Shown here: positions 32,439 to 44,253 of the stretch, one piece after another | How the letters are laid out: every line of letters begins with the position of its first letter | How positions within the stretch are numbered: position 1 is the stretch's first letter | NCBI GenBank assembly: GCA_029216955.1 | Contig: JANAVB010002199.1 | Coordinates: 19,508,822-19,572,821, forward strand | Direction of reading: 5' to 3' | Origin: Iris pallida | Lineage: Eukaryota; Streptophyta; Magnoliopsida; Asparagales; Iridaceae | Length of the DNA: 64,000 nt | Program-made: the position numbers and the translations under genes | Notes under the pieces: model-generated | Told to the model about the DNA's origin: nothing | Seen by the model: the letters and a program-made list of their open reading frames with translations, nothing else | Database searches by the model: none

Positions 32439-35225
32439 TGTAACACCCATATTCTGAATACGTATTTTATCAAGCTTGCATGTATTTCAGACCTGTATTT
32501 ATTTTTTTGGATTTTGGCATATACTTGTAATTGGCTTGACTTGCAGATTTTGGTTCTCGTAATTGGGTTTTATCTGGCTTAGTTTATTTTGTGGAGGAGA
32601 ATTGGTTTGATTTGGTTTGGTTTGGTTTAACATGCATTGGAACACCTTAGCCTATGTTCAACCCTCATTCCACCACAACCCACCCTCTTTATTATCCCCA
32701 CCTAACACTCTCTCTCTTCATTACTTTCCTTCATTAATTCTTTCTTCTTCTTCTTCTTCTTCTTCTTCTTCTTCTTCCTTCCTCTACACAACACTCCACC
32801 CATAGGCAAGTGCACCTTGCCACTACATGAGAACCACATTTTATTTGTTCATTAGCTAGATTAGGCTATGATGATCAACATTAGTGCTTGACATTTTATG
32901 ATTTGGAGTCTCCATTGTTCTAGATCTAGGTTTTAACTATTTTTGAATTTATATGGTTTTGATCTATTTTGGTTGGATTTTTGTGGGTTTTGATGCTTCC
33001 ATGTGGAAGAGAATTTAATTTTACTCAAGTTAGACCCTTGGAAATCTAGATTTGGTTTTGATTTGACCATGATATGAAGATTTGAACTTTGGTATTCTTG
33101 AAGAGTTTCTCTCGGCCTGGAGTAGCAGACTGCAGCCTGCGCTCTTTAGCACAGTGCTGGACTGCGCATCCTCCTCTCGGCCTGCGCTCTTTAGCGCAGC
33201 GCCGACCGCGCAGCTTGCCCCATAGTGAACTGCGCTCAATCCCAGCGCGCAGGGACTCTTGCGCAGTCTGCTCATGCGCAGTCCGCTCATGCGCAATCTG
33301 ACCCATGCGCCATCCATCCCCGTGCACTTCACTCATGCGCAATCTGACTCATGCGCTATCCATTCCCGCGCACTTCACTCATGCGCAATTTGACTCATAC
33401 GCTCAGCCACCTGTGCACTTCACTCATGCGCAATCTGACTCATGCGCCATCCATCCCCGCGCACTTCACTCATGCGCAATCTGACCCCTGCGCCAACCAA
33501 CTCAGCGCAAGCCGACTTCTGCGCAGCTCACTCTTGCGCAGTTGGCCCCTGGCGCACTTGACTCCTGCGCAACCCGACCCCAGGGACCCTTGCACAATCT
33601 GTCCAATCATGGAGAATTGATTTTATTTTTCCTGAAGCTTGACTCTTCTATAGCCCTGTATATTGATATTTTATTAGATATTTTACGCCCATTTTATATC
33701 CTTGTCATGAACTTGATTTTACTTAATATGTTTGGAATGACTATTGTACATGGCATGGTATGACAAGAAACTAGCATAACACGACAGTGACCCATAGTGG
33801 TGCACTCCTGACATGACCAACCTGACATGATAGTGGCCCGTCGTGGCGCACTCCTGACAAGTACCCTGATATGATTTATCTTGATGCTGTTGCGATGGCT
33901 AACTTGACTCGTATAATCAACTTGACACCGTGGGTATTCCTGCTTGCTTGCTTGTGCAATCCACTTGTCTTGTCTTGCCTCATGTCTAGGACGTGACTCC
34001 CTGGTTCCCACGATCAGGGATTCATACTGAATATGGATTAGTCTAATGAATAGATCAAACTATAGTTCATGGAGAATTTCTAGTCACAGGCAATCTCGTT
34101 ATCTGGGCGCTCTTAATTGGACTTGTAGCTTGCCAACGAGTAGAGCACATTTCCAGCGCACTGTCATGTGTTGCACCCTCTAAGTCACCTAAGGGTATAT
34201 CGTCTCCGGGGCGATGTACCCAACCATACTCTCAACCCGCGGAAGGATAACTGGATGGTCTGTAGGGCTTGGGACTGGGAAATTCTCATTGCATCTTGTT
34301 AGTAATTAAGGCTTGTGATAACCCTAGTTAGTTAAGTAGTAAGCCGTAATAATTGCTTGGCCGTTTTATGAATGGATGGAGTCCAGCCTTGTCTAAGTCT
34401 TGTCTAGCCCATGTACCTGGAACTCTTGTACATGCTTGTTTTACTTATCTCTAACAATAAATGGGTAGAGACAGAGTGCTGTTCAGGCGAATGGTTACAA
34501 CCTCGGTCCTTGTCTGGTTTAAGGGTTGTAACCTGGCTCCCGAAATGGTCCCACGTCACTAGTCGTTTATTGTCCTGTTGCACTCTTTATTTACTTGTAC
34601 CTTCTTCCATTTCTTTTCTTATGTTCTGATATGCTGGCTTTTGTTCTTATTTCGTGGCCTCCTTTATGGCACTTGCTCTTTCTGGGGTTTGACCCAGCTG
34701 GTTTTGTGTGGCCAGATTTCGGAGCAGCTCCCGAGGATCTTCCGAACCTCCAGCACGATGGTGGCGACTAGAAGGAACCCGGGCTACGAGTGGGTTTTCT
34801 ATTTTGTTTCGCTCACTCTATTGTAAAGTTATTCTTTTGAGATGTTTAGCCGACGAGCACCTGTTAGCTCGATGCACTTTACTTACTGTCTGCCTACGGG
34901 CTGTAAACATGATTGACAAATCCTAGGGTTGATCATGTATGACTTAACTCTTGCTAGTCCTAGCATTTTGTACGACTAGCTTCATGATCAGCTGATATGT
35001 AATATTTGGGACGCCTTTTATTGTATATTTGGTGGTCAAACATCTTGTGATCATATTACTTGCTTGAGATTGAGACAATAGGCTTGACATAAGAGACCGT
35101 TGGCTTGTAGTAAACCCTCATATCTAGACAGCCGTGACCGTGTAGTTGAGATGTATTCTATTTCAATATACGTAGCTGGCTATGTACGTCCCCGCTCTCC
35201 AGTATTCTGGTTCTGGGACGTGACA
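32439..35225 (+). repeat. 3' LTR, 2787 bp
   Basis: Matches 24709-27462 end to end. It holds the longer (TTC)n run (about 32740-32777) and the second 46-bp ATGCGC array (about 33270-33490). Ends GGGACGTGACA, followed by AATAT. Confidence 0.9.
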
Positions 35226-37000
35226 AATATAAAGTCCGATTTTAACTTGCCACAAACTTGCTATGATCGGATTACACAACTAATGAAGGAGGTGTTACCG
35301 AAGGAATCAAAAGAGCTTCCAAAAAACTTCTACAAGTCGAAGATGATGGTCCGACAACTGGGACTGGAGTACGATAAGATAGATTATTGTCGCAACGGAT
35401 GCATGTTGTACTACAAGGAGAACGAGGATATAGAAAGTTGCAGCTTCTGTAATACGGATCGTTACAAGCCAGTCAGGGAAAAAGGAAAGTCAATTAGAAA
35501 ACGACGTCCTTACAAGTATATGCATTACTTGTCGATCACGAAGCGCTTGCAGAGGATGTATATGTCTCAGAATACAGCAGAACATATGACGTGGCACAAC
35601 GAAGAACGCACAAAGGACGATGAAGAATTGTCACATCCTTCGGATGGAGAGGCGTGGAAATATTTCGATTTTCGCCATCCAGATTTTGCTGCAGAGCCTA
35701 AAAATGTACGCATAGGGCTATGTTCTGATGGCTTCGCCCCTTTCGGGCAGTCGGGATCTCAATACTCCTGCTGGCTGGTCATTCTGACCCCTTACAATCT
35801 GCCACCATGGATGTGTATGAAGACTCCTTATATGTTCTTGACAGCTATCATACCGGATTCCAAAAATTCGACGAAGAATATCGATATATATTTACAGCCG
35901 TTGGTGGATGAGCTGAAACAGCTGTGGGAGATCGGCGTCACGACCTATGATATTTTCAGGAAACAGAACTTTCAGATGAGAGCTTCACTGATGTGGACAA
36001 TCAATGATTTTTCCGCATACGGTATGCTGTCGGGATGGAGTACTCACGGCACCATGTCTTGTCCGATATGCATGCAAAATAGTAAGGCATTCCGTTTTAA
36101 GCATGGAGAAAAAACTTCTTTCTTTGATTGTCATCGTCAATTTCAGCCCGCGAGTCATCCTTGGAGAAAGAACAAGGACGCGTTCAGAGCTGGAAAACAA
36201 GAATTTTCTTATCCGCCTGCCAGATTGTCGGGATACGATATTTGGGAAGATGTAAAGGACTTGTCCACTATAATGGAAGATCCGTCAAACAATCGTGTCG
36301 ATGAATTCGGACAAACCCATAACTGGACCAAACGGAGTATCTTCTGGGACTTGCCTTATTGGAAAGATAATCTTATAAGGCATAATCTTGATGTTATGCA
36401 TATCGAAAAGAATGTGTTCGATAATGTCTTCAATACCGTCATGGATATTAAAGGAAAGACGAAGGACAATCCAAAAGCAAGACAAGATATTGCCGAGATA
36501 TGCAAGCGTCCTTATCTAAACTTGATACAAATGAGAGCTGTTGGACAATTAAGTAAGCCGATAGCACAATACATATTGAGCAAGGAAGATAGATTAATAA
36601 TCTGCAAGTGGATATCTACTTTAAGATTTCTCGATGGCTATGTGTCGAATTTGTCTAGATGCGTTGATCTCAATGAACGCAAGCTAACGGGAATGAAGAG
36701 TCATGACTGCCACGTGTTTATGGAAAGATTACTGCCCATTGCTTTGAAAGAGTTGTTGCCTTCTGCTGTATGTATTCCGTTGGCCGAACTATCAATATTC
36801 TTTAGGGATATTTGTTCAACTAAGTTGACTGTGCAACACATGGTTGAACTTGAGGAGAAGATTATCTTAACAATTTGTAAGTTGGAGAAAATATTTTTTT
36901 ATGGCTTCTTCGACAGCATGGAGCATCTACCGATTCATCTAGCATACGAAGCCCGTGTCGGTGCATCTGTTCATTATCGATGGATGTACCCATTTGAAAG
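35226..37000 (+). pseudogene. CACTA TNP2-like transposase, main exon
   Basis: This exon holds most of the transposase that would cut and move the CACTA element. Recognisable family segments are LGLEYDKIDYC.NGC (near 35360-35410), GLCSDGFAPFG with a likely catalytic Asp (near 35715-35750), NLDVMHIEKNVFDN (near 36385) and the C-terminal block EHLPIHLAYEARVG (near 36920) followed by MYPFER. No stop occurs in about 590 codons. It ends at donor GAAAG|GTACAT at 37001, the usual splice point inside the conserved YPFERYL segment. Confidence 0.9.
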
Positions 37001-37085
37001 GTACATAAAAATTAATATAATTTAAGTTGAATTTCAGTGGGTTTTAAAATTCTTTCTTAATTCTCAAGATAATTTGTCTCTCTAG

Positions 37086-37388
37086 ATACCTACACCATCT
37101 AAAGAAGAAAGTTGGCTAAAAGGCTCATATAGAGGCTTCGATATGCGAAGCATATCTTATCGAAGAGGTGTCAAACTTCTGCTCCATTTATTTCGATACT
37201 CATGTTAAGACAAATCGAAATAGACCTCAAAGGAATGACGAGGACGTTGAGGATGGAGGAATATTCAATGTAAGGGTCAAGCCTGTTGGGGCTAGTAAAA
37301 GACGGTGGTTGACAGACGACGAGTATGATGCCGCTCTCCGATATGTCTTGTTAAACTGTGACATACAAGAAGTGAGAGATTTGGAGAA
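37086..37388 (+). pseudogene. TNP2-like transposase, exon 2
   Basis: Acceptor CTCTCTAG ends at 37085 and donor GAGAA|GTAAGT starts at 37389. The exon begins with the rest of ERYL and reads EVSNFCSIYF, the usual continuation of CACTA transposases. One in-frame TAA lies at 37117-37119, where relatives have an Asn codon. Confidence 0.8.
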
Positions 37389-37473
37389 GTAAGTCAGTAC
37401 ACTTGCACTCGTTATAATCTCGAATTTGATGAAGTAAGTGACTACACTTATATATTCTTATTTTCTCTAATAG

Positions 37474-37577
37474 TGTATTTAGAGATGAAGTCAAAATGAG
37501 GACACCCGATATTACCGATGAGGGACTTCAAAGAGAGGTTGATTGTACATTTCCGTCATGGTTTCGCAAATACGTAA
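37474..37577 (+). pseudogene. TNP2-like transposase, exon 3
   Basis: Acceptor TCTCTAATAG ends at 37473. The exon encodes VFRDEVK...FPSWFRKYV, a conserved block of the family. I place the donor at A|GTAACT (37578) rather than the stronger-looking GTAAGT four bases earlier, because only this keeps the phase with exon 4. Confidence 0.65.
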
Positions 37578-37661
37578 GTAACTGAGATTATAATTGAGAT
37601 TATAAATATATAATCTAAAACATTTAAATTATAAATATTTGTTTACATGTTTTATTGCCAG

Positions 37662-38577
37662 AAACAACACTCACTCATGAGAGTGTTCGTTATCTGGCAT
37701 TGGGACCGAAGAAGCAAATAAAGACTTGGCCAGGCTATGTCGTTAATGGCTTCAGGTTTAAGTCAATTCAGAATGCTATAAATGTCGAATTTATCAATGA
37801 CGGCATCAGTACCAAGGATTCCGGTGTTTGCATAAGAGGCACCATCTATGACGACTAGCCAGACTTTGACTATTATGGAGTGCTTCGAGATATTATAGAT
37901 TTATAATATACTGGCCCATATAATATGCATATTGTGATGTTCAAATGTGAGTGGTTCGATACGACACCAAATATCGGTTGGAGAATCGATAAACAATTTG
38001 GATTTATCGATATAAATCATCGCAGGAGGTATAGAGGGTTCGATACGTTTGTGATAGCAAATCAGGCTGTTCAAGTCTACTATACAAGCTATCCAAGGCG
38101 TCGTAGAGATCGATTTGACTGATGGGCAGTATGCAAGATTAAATCTAGAAATACATTCAACGTTGGAGATCCAGCATACCAAGAGGACCAGATCGAAAAG
38201 TCCTAATACTTGGGACAACACTCGGATACAATGGATGTTGAAGATATTGTTGAAGAAAATAGAGGGAAGGAAGAGGTTGATACACAAGACTTAGCTATCA
38301 ACCAGGGGAGAAAGATGCGTCTTGTCCCAAATATTGAGGCAAAAGAAGAAGAAGAAGAAGAAGAAGAAGAAGAAGAAGAAGAAGAAGAAGAAGAAGAAGA
38401 AGAAGAAGACGAAGAAGAAGAAGAAGAAGAAGAATTTGATGGAGATGAGGATACAGATGAAATCGACGATGAAGATAAGGATGAGGATGAGGATGAGGAT
38501 GAGGATGAGGATGAGGATAAGGAGGAGGATGATGATGAAGACGAGGCCGAGGATGAGAACGAAGATGATGATTAGGT
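37662..38577 (+). pseudogene. TNP2-like transposase, C-terminal exon
   Basis: After acceptor TATTGCCAG the frame reads SVRYLALGP, DFDYYGVLRDII and MFKCEWFD, the C-terminal domain of CACTA transposases. Stops at 37856-37858, near 37903, near 38120 and near 38204 break it. The last part is extremely acidic: a (GAA)n run at about 38343-38435 and (GAGGAT)n at about 38478-38520 encode Glu/Asp tracts. The frame closes with TAG near 38575. Confidence 0.75.
38343..38530. repeat. GAA and GAGGAT microsatellites in coding frame
   Basis: An almost pure (GAA)n run is followed by GAGGAT/GATGAG repeats. Both stay in the transposase frame and so lengthen an acidic tail. Confidence 0.9.
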
Positions 38578-38822
38578 TAAATATTGTTGTATATTAAAAA
38601 CACTTCCAATTACGTGAATTAAGTTTGACCTCATAAAAGCAATTACGTGAATTCATGTTTTTTTTCATTCGATTATTTACTTATTGCAGATGGCACTCCT
38701 AGTCTTGTTCGTCGCGGCGGCACTCGTCTCCCTACTAGTGGTATGTATTTTTTAGTTTAGAATTTTATATTCATTTACACTTTTATATTATTAATTATGT
38801 TTATGTGCTCTATTTACAGGTC

Positions 38823-38874
38823 ATGATGGCTGGCCGTGGTCGTGGTGCTGGTGGTAGTCGTGGTGGTGGTGGTG

Positions 38875-38907
<33 letters not shown>

Positions 38908-39811
38908 CTGGTGGTCATGGTCGCATTCAATCTTCCCGGGATGTGACCCCATCCAGCGACCCCGACCCGGAGAGTACCCCGGGCACAGACGCATCCCACC
39001 GTCGATCGACCAATTCATCGAGGCATGAGTCCAGATCTGCTAGCGGATTCGTTCCGCTATCGAAACCACCAGCAGCGGATCCACCAGTGGATCCCCCAGT
39101 TACTGCACAGTGGGCCCCGGAGTGCCCCCATACTCGGTTCCATCCGATTACTGGGAAGTACATGCGCGGACCCGCGGATCCTTCGACGGCACCAGAGAGG
39201 CCGAGAGGCGAGTTCCGACGAGAGCTATGGCCCGCGGGGACCTCGTAAGTAAATTTAAGATAATTTATTAAATTTCTTTCATTTATTCAAGTTAATAATC
39301 CAGTCGTTTCTTCTTTGTAGGTTTTTTCCGTTTAATATTGCCAGGGCTCTTGGAGAAATTATCAGGGCTAACTTCCATGGTCCCTACCTCAACTTTTCGT
39401 CGGTGCTCCCGAACTTGAAGTACGTCTGGCTCGATGAGTTGAGGGTATATATCTATATCTTCTGATTAATTATTAGTTACTCTTTAATCAACCATTTTTT
39501 AAATTAAGTGATAATTAAATTTCTATGTTAGATGACGTACTGGTGGCCCTCCCATCGCGAGGATGCGATCCGCAGGACCTACAGAAGCGCTGCCTCGAAG
39601 AAGATACGGGATATGATTCATGACCTGAAAATGGGGCATACGAGGCCGAATTGGATCCGACAGGAGTATTATAAGGACCTCTTAGGTATGATGGATACTC
39701 CTGCGTACAAGGAGAAATCAGAGAAGGCGAAGGCGAACCGTCAGGCCGCAGGGCTTCATACGGGGGGATCAAGGCCCCACGCAGCGACGCTTGCAGATCT
39801 GGTGAGATACC
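38823..39811 (+). pseudogene. CACTA second gene (Transposase_24-like), exons 1-3
   Basis: Exon 1 (ATG 38823 or 38826, to 39244) starts with an Arg/Gly-rich segment encoded by CGTGGT repeats, then a Pro/Ser-rich part. Exon 2 (39321-39444) follows acceptor TTTGTAG. Exon 3 (39532-39811) contains YKEKSEKAKANRQ and GLHTGGSRPH, a signature I recognise from the plant transposase family Pfam calls Transposase_24, found in the accessory protein of CACTA elements. The exon 3 donor is taken as C|GTAAAT at 39812 because only this keeps phase with the next exon. The intron is interrupted 18 bp later by the LTR element at 39830. An upstream short exon at 38690-38740 is possible but unproven. Confidence 0.7.
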
Positions 39812-40659
39812 GTAAATTAATTTCACTATTGTAAGCCCCTGAATTTAGGGCTGATTTTTTTTAATTTTAATAATCAATTAATTAGAATATTATTATTTGA
39901 TTATTATTTGATTTAATGCTCTTTACCGTGACTTGGAATTCTAGAGCATCAGGGATGTCAGTCTCTGGAAACTTCCTTCTTGGAGTTTATAGTAGACGAG
40001 ATTATCTTCATTTTGATATATCATGTCCCATCCAAACTCGTTCCCTTGTGCTCCTTTTGTATCGCGCAAGTTCGGGTCAATTTAGACCATTTAAGTTATT
40101 AATTGAATTCCCACTCTTTTTCTTGATCCCCATAAGCGCGTTACCATGACTTTTAATTTAGGAGCACCAGACTAGTCATTCTCTCGAAACCAACTTGTCA
40201 TGCCTGATCTACTCGAGACGCTCTTCACCCCTGACCTTCGTATCCCACTCAGACACTCCATTTTGTGCTCCATTTTCTTCGCACAACTTTCGGTTCAATT
40301 TAGACCAATTTATCGTCTGCCGTAATTCGTGATTTAACTTCCAATTTAATTTCCGGGTCCGACATCGACCCAACCTAGTCGACCCCAAATATGGACATGG
40401 CCCCCATGAAGCCTACTACCCGCCTGAAACTTGTGTCCCATTTATTGGAGTCCCCGCATGTTACTTATTTGTCCATGATTATAAACACCTATTTTAATTC
40501 GGATATTGTCCCCTGTCCGATTTTGGCCCAACCCGGCTCTACTGAACCCAACCCCAGCTCCATGTTGCCCTCCATCTTGACTGCCCATGCACCCCACCGA
40601 TATTTCCTATTTTTCTCCTACTCAAAATATCTCTACAAATATCTACCTTTTCTTTCTCT

Positions 40660-40710
<51 letters not shown>

Positions 40711-41997
40711 TAACTTTCTCTCTCCTACTCTCTCACTTTCCACACAAGGAAACCCCCTCTATCAGCCGAACAAATCCCCCCCCTCTCTCATTCTCTCTCC
40801 CTAAATATCTCTCTCTCTCTCTCTCTTTATATAATATATATACATACATATATATTATATACATATAATCCCTCTCTCCACATTAACTCCCCACATCACA
40901 CTCAACACTCCCCCTCCCCTTCACGTACAAGACAGCACACCCCCCCTCCCATTATCCAGCCGACCTCTCTCCCTCTCATTCAATATCTCTCTCTCTCCCT
41001 CTTTCAAATATCACACAACACTCTCTCTCTCTATATATTATAACACACACACACACATACATACTCATCACTCTCTTCCTCCTTCCTCCCCATAGTCCAG
41101 TCGAGCCGACCCATGGCCGAGCCCCTGGCCGACGGCCAGCCCCACCTCCCTAGGCCGAGCTTACCCTTCTCCTCCTCCTTCACCATCATCTTCATCATCA
41201 TCTTCATCATCATCATCACCATCTTCTTCATCATCATCTTCATCATCAAACTCCCACCACCATCACCAGCTGCCGTCGCCGTGCCCACGGCCGGTCGTCG
41301 CCGCCGTACCTATGGCTACGCCGCCACGCCAGGCCGGCGAGCACCCCCGTGCAGCCCGCAGCTGCGCAACAGCAGCTAGGAACAGCAGCTGCAGCGGCAG
41401 TATATGCCCCACGCGTATGGCTGGCCGCGCGCCGCCCCGGCCACCGCCGCCGGCCGTGGCCGACCCCCATGGCTGGGCCTTCTCCGGCGACCCCCCCTGG
41501 GTCCGCTGCTCCTTCCCCGGCAGCGACCAGTTCGACGGAAAGTCGATTTCGACTTCGGGATCGAAATCCCGTCGTGACGCGCGTATTGGAGAGGAAGAAT
41601 ACGCGTCTCGAGGCAGCCACTTCGCACGTGTTTTCGGGGAAATCCAACCGTTGGATCGGCGATTTCTTCGCTCCATCTCAATCTTGGTATATACCCCTTC
41701 ATCTCTCTCAAATTTCACCCATTAATTTCGTCGTTTGATAGATCAAAACCGGCCTCCAAGTTGACACTTTAAATTGTGTTATTTTTGGACAGTTTGTGGA
41801 GCCGACTTCGTCGACTCGTATCTCCTCCGTCGTAGCTCCGTTTTGTGCGCCACCAGTTCCGGTGCACAGCTGGTATAACCCTCTTCCTGTCCCCTTTAGA
41901 TTTCATTTCAGTTTGAGCTTGTTAGGTCGGTCGAATTCGACGCCAAAGTTGGCCGTTCGAATTCTTAGTGTTGCACTTGTAAAATTCCATTTTTGAA

Positions 41998-42600
41998 CCC
42001 GGGACTCCGGATTCAATTTCTGACACCACCAGTAGACTCGTGGCGTCGTTCTGGTATGTTTTCATATAAAGTTTGCTTGATTTGGAGAACGTGGGCCCGG
42101 GCACGCATTTCGGTGCAAAACGGGTCCCACTTTCTGAGTCAACGGGACTTTTTGACGCCGGCTCATCGGAATCCAATTCCGGATATACCGTTGAGTTCAT
42201 ATCGTCATTCTGGACTCGTTGACATATAATTTGCTAAGTTTTAGTGGACATTGGTTCCGGCACGCATTTCGGTGCAAGTCGGATACCAATATCCGGGTCA
42301 ACGTGTCATTTTAAGTTCGGCTCATCGGAATCCAATTCCGGATATACCGTTGAGTTCGTATCGTCATTCTGGACTCGTTGACATATAATTTGCTGAGTTT
42401 TGAGGACATTGGCTCCGATACGCTTTTCCGTACAAATCGGTTTCCAATGTTCGCGTCAACGGACCAGTTTGAGATCGGGTCAACGGAATCCAATTCTGGA
42501 TATACCGTTGGGTTCGTATCGTCATTCTGGATTCGTGGACATATAATTTGTTAGATTTTGTGCACTTTTATTTCGGCACATTTTTCGGTGCAAAGTGTGT
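41998..42600. repeat. 159-bp degenerate tandem repeat in LTR
   Basis: The segment TCGGAATCCAATTCCGGATA recurs about every 158-159 bp (near 42002 degenerate, 42164, 42323, 42481), each followed by a TCATTCTGGACTCGT-type segment and a CGCATTTCGGTGCAA-type segment. The copy in the other LTR is at about 48277-48880. Confidence 0.85.
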
Positions 42601-42844
42601 CCAACGGCGGATATCATTTTGGCCCGAAATTACCGTTTTGCTCCTGTGTCCAAATTGGACTTTTGGACAGGCTATCCTAGCTGATTTGACCATTCTGGAC
42701 ACGTCGGTGATGTTAGTTTTATCATTCGACAACATTTGTAGATTTCTTCTCTTTTTGTGTCATCCTATTATTATAATATTTTTTTCTTTGGGTTGTTTTA
42801 GAGACCCGTCGATTTCAGTGATTTCTAAATCAATGGAATTCATA

Positions 42845-43200
42845 AGTTGACCTTGTAGATGTTTATAGAGACTAGCTTGACCATGGTTGACTATTTTGAC
42901 TAGACGTCGAAGTAGAGTCAACATTTGACCTAGGTTAGACTAGTTTTGACCCTGGTTGACCACAGTTGACTATTTTGACCAAAGTCAACCGGAAGTCAAC
43001 CGTAGCCTAAAATTTACTAGAACTGGACCGAAGTTGACCAGTTGACCCAAAGTCAACTGTTAGTCAACGTTAGTCAAGTTTGACCTAGAGTTGACCTAGT
43101 ATTGACCAGAGTTGACCAGTTGACCAAAGTCAACTGTACGTCAACTTTGACCCAGTTTGTCTTAGTTTGACCTAGATGTTTAGTATGTCTTTTGACCCTG
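42845..43200. promoter_or_regulatory. TTGAC (W-box-like) cluster in 5' LTR
   Basis: I count about 27 TTGAC or GTCAA pentamers in some 360 bp, many as TTGACC or TTGACT, the core bound by WRKY transcription factors. They occur on both strands. The block recurs in the 3' LTR. Confidence 0.7.
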
Positions 43201-44253
43201 ATCAGCTCTTGTATTATTTCATCTTTAGGTCTGTGGCTTTACTCTGAACCCTGATTCATATTGACAGCAGGACCCCAGGCGAGTACATTCTCTGATAACT
43301 TATTCCCAATTTATGATAACTGTTATGATTCATGTAGTTAGTGTTGATATGCTTATTCCTGACACATGGTTCTCACGGATTGGTATTCTTGGATCCCGAC
43401 GAGAGATGTTTCTCCTTCTTAGGTTGGGATATATTGTGCAAGCACCCTTGTAGCTCTTACTCAATATGTGGTCACTGATTCTAGAGCAGGTTCGCGACCT
43501 TCTCATTAGAATTCCGTGCAGTGACGTGTCCTGTTTGGATCCATTCTACCAGTTGGGGTAGGGAGAGTAGTAGCGTATGCCTGTGATCAGATCCATCCCG
43601 ATTCCCGAACAGTGTGAGTCATATACCGCACTTATGACTTGCCAGGCCGATTCTTGACAGGTACCCAAGCCGATCACAAGCTGAAACTACTACTCACACA
43701 CATTGGATATATATAGCTTACCTTGATTCGTGTACATGCCATGATCCCGTTCTATTTTCTTGTTCTAGCTCTAGCTTTACAGCTTACCATGCCATGATAC
43801 ATACATGTACACTCCATGATTTATTGTATATGCTCTATTTACAGTCTTATAGCTTTTATTCTATCTTGAGATCTGTTATGAGATAAATGTACTCGTTCCG
43901 CTCCTGACTGGATATGTTATGAAATATTACAGATGTTGATGCTAACTGAGGTAGTTCCCACTATTCTTCTCTATGAGTTGCCTGGTAGTTATCCTTAGTT
44001 AGTCCTGTTGTTCCTTCTTTATTTTCCTGTCTTATGATCATAGTAGATTCTAGTTGTTCTAGTGATATTGTTATTATTTCTTGTCTTATCTTCCTTAATT
44101 TTCGTGATGTGACATGAGTACATTTCTAGTTATGGATTCTTAGATGTTGTAGTTAGTATAGTATACTTGATAGCGTTCTACCGCCGATACCGCGGCGTAG
44201 GCTGGGCGTGGCCCACGTATTCGTACCCGTATATCCGGGTGCGGGTCGTGACA

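Larger units (their letters stand above)
24709..35225 (+). mobile_element. Tekay-like retrotransposon inside CACTA gene
   Basis: A complete element of 10.5 kb: LTRs 24709-27462 and 32439-35225, both starting TGTAACACCC and ending TGACA, primer-binding site at 27463, gag-pol 27595-32271 and an AAGGTGGGTAGAGT tract before the 3' LTR. Target duplication AACAT (24704-24708) versus AATAT (35226-35230) differs at one base. The LTRs differ by scattered substitutions and a longer (TTC)n run in the 3' copy. Confidence 0.92.
39830..44253 (+). repeat. 5' LTR, 4424 bp
   Basis: Contains (TA)n at about 40660-40706, CT-rich stretches, a TATA-like CTATATATTATAAC at 41031, a GC-rich island 41110-41690, a CATCAT/CTTCAT run near 41183-41250, four 159-bp tandem units (about 41998-42560) and a TTGAC-rich block (about 42845-43200). 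ORFs of 100-150 codons overlap on both strands in the island, a product of base composition unless shown otherwise. Confidence 0.9.

Noticed and set aside
35100..35225. ORF start at 35100 for the transposase exon
   Set aside because: Those codons are 3' LTR sequence of the inserted retrotransposon; the transposase part begins after 35225.
38322..38597. Lys-rich ORF
   Set aside because: Shadow frame of the GAA repeat; the acidic frame is continuous with the transposase.
41246..41738. Overlapping 110-150-codon ORFs on both strands in the LARD-like LTR
   Set aside because: They overlap on both strands in GC-rich DNA, so at most one could be real. Copies in both LTRs are expected from LTR identity and are not evidence of selection.
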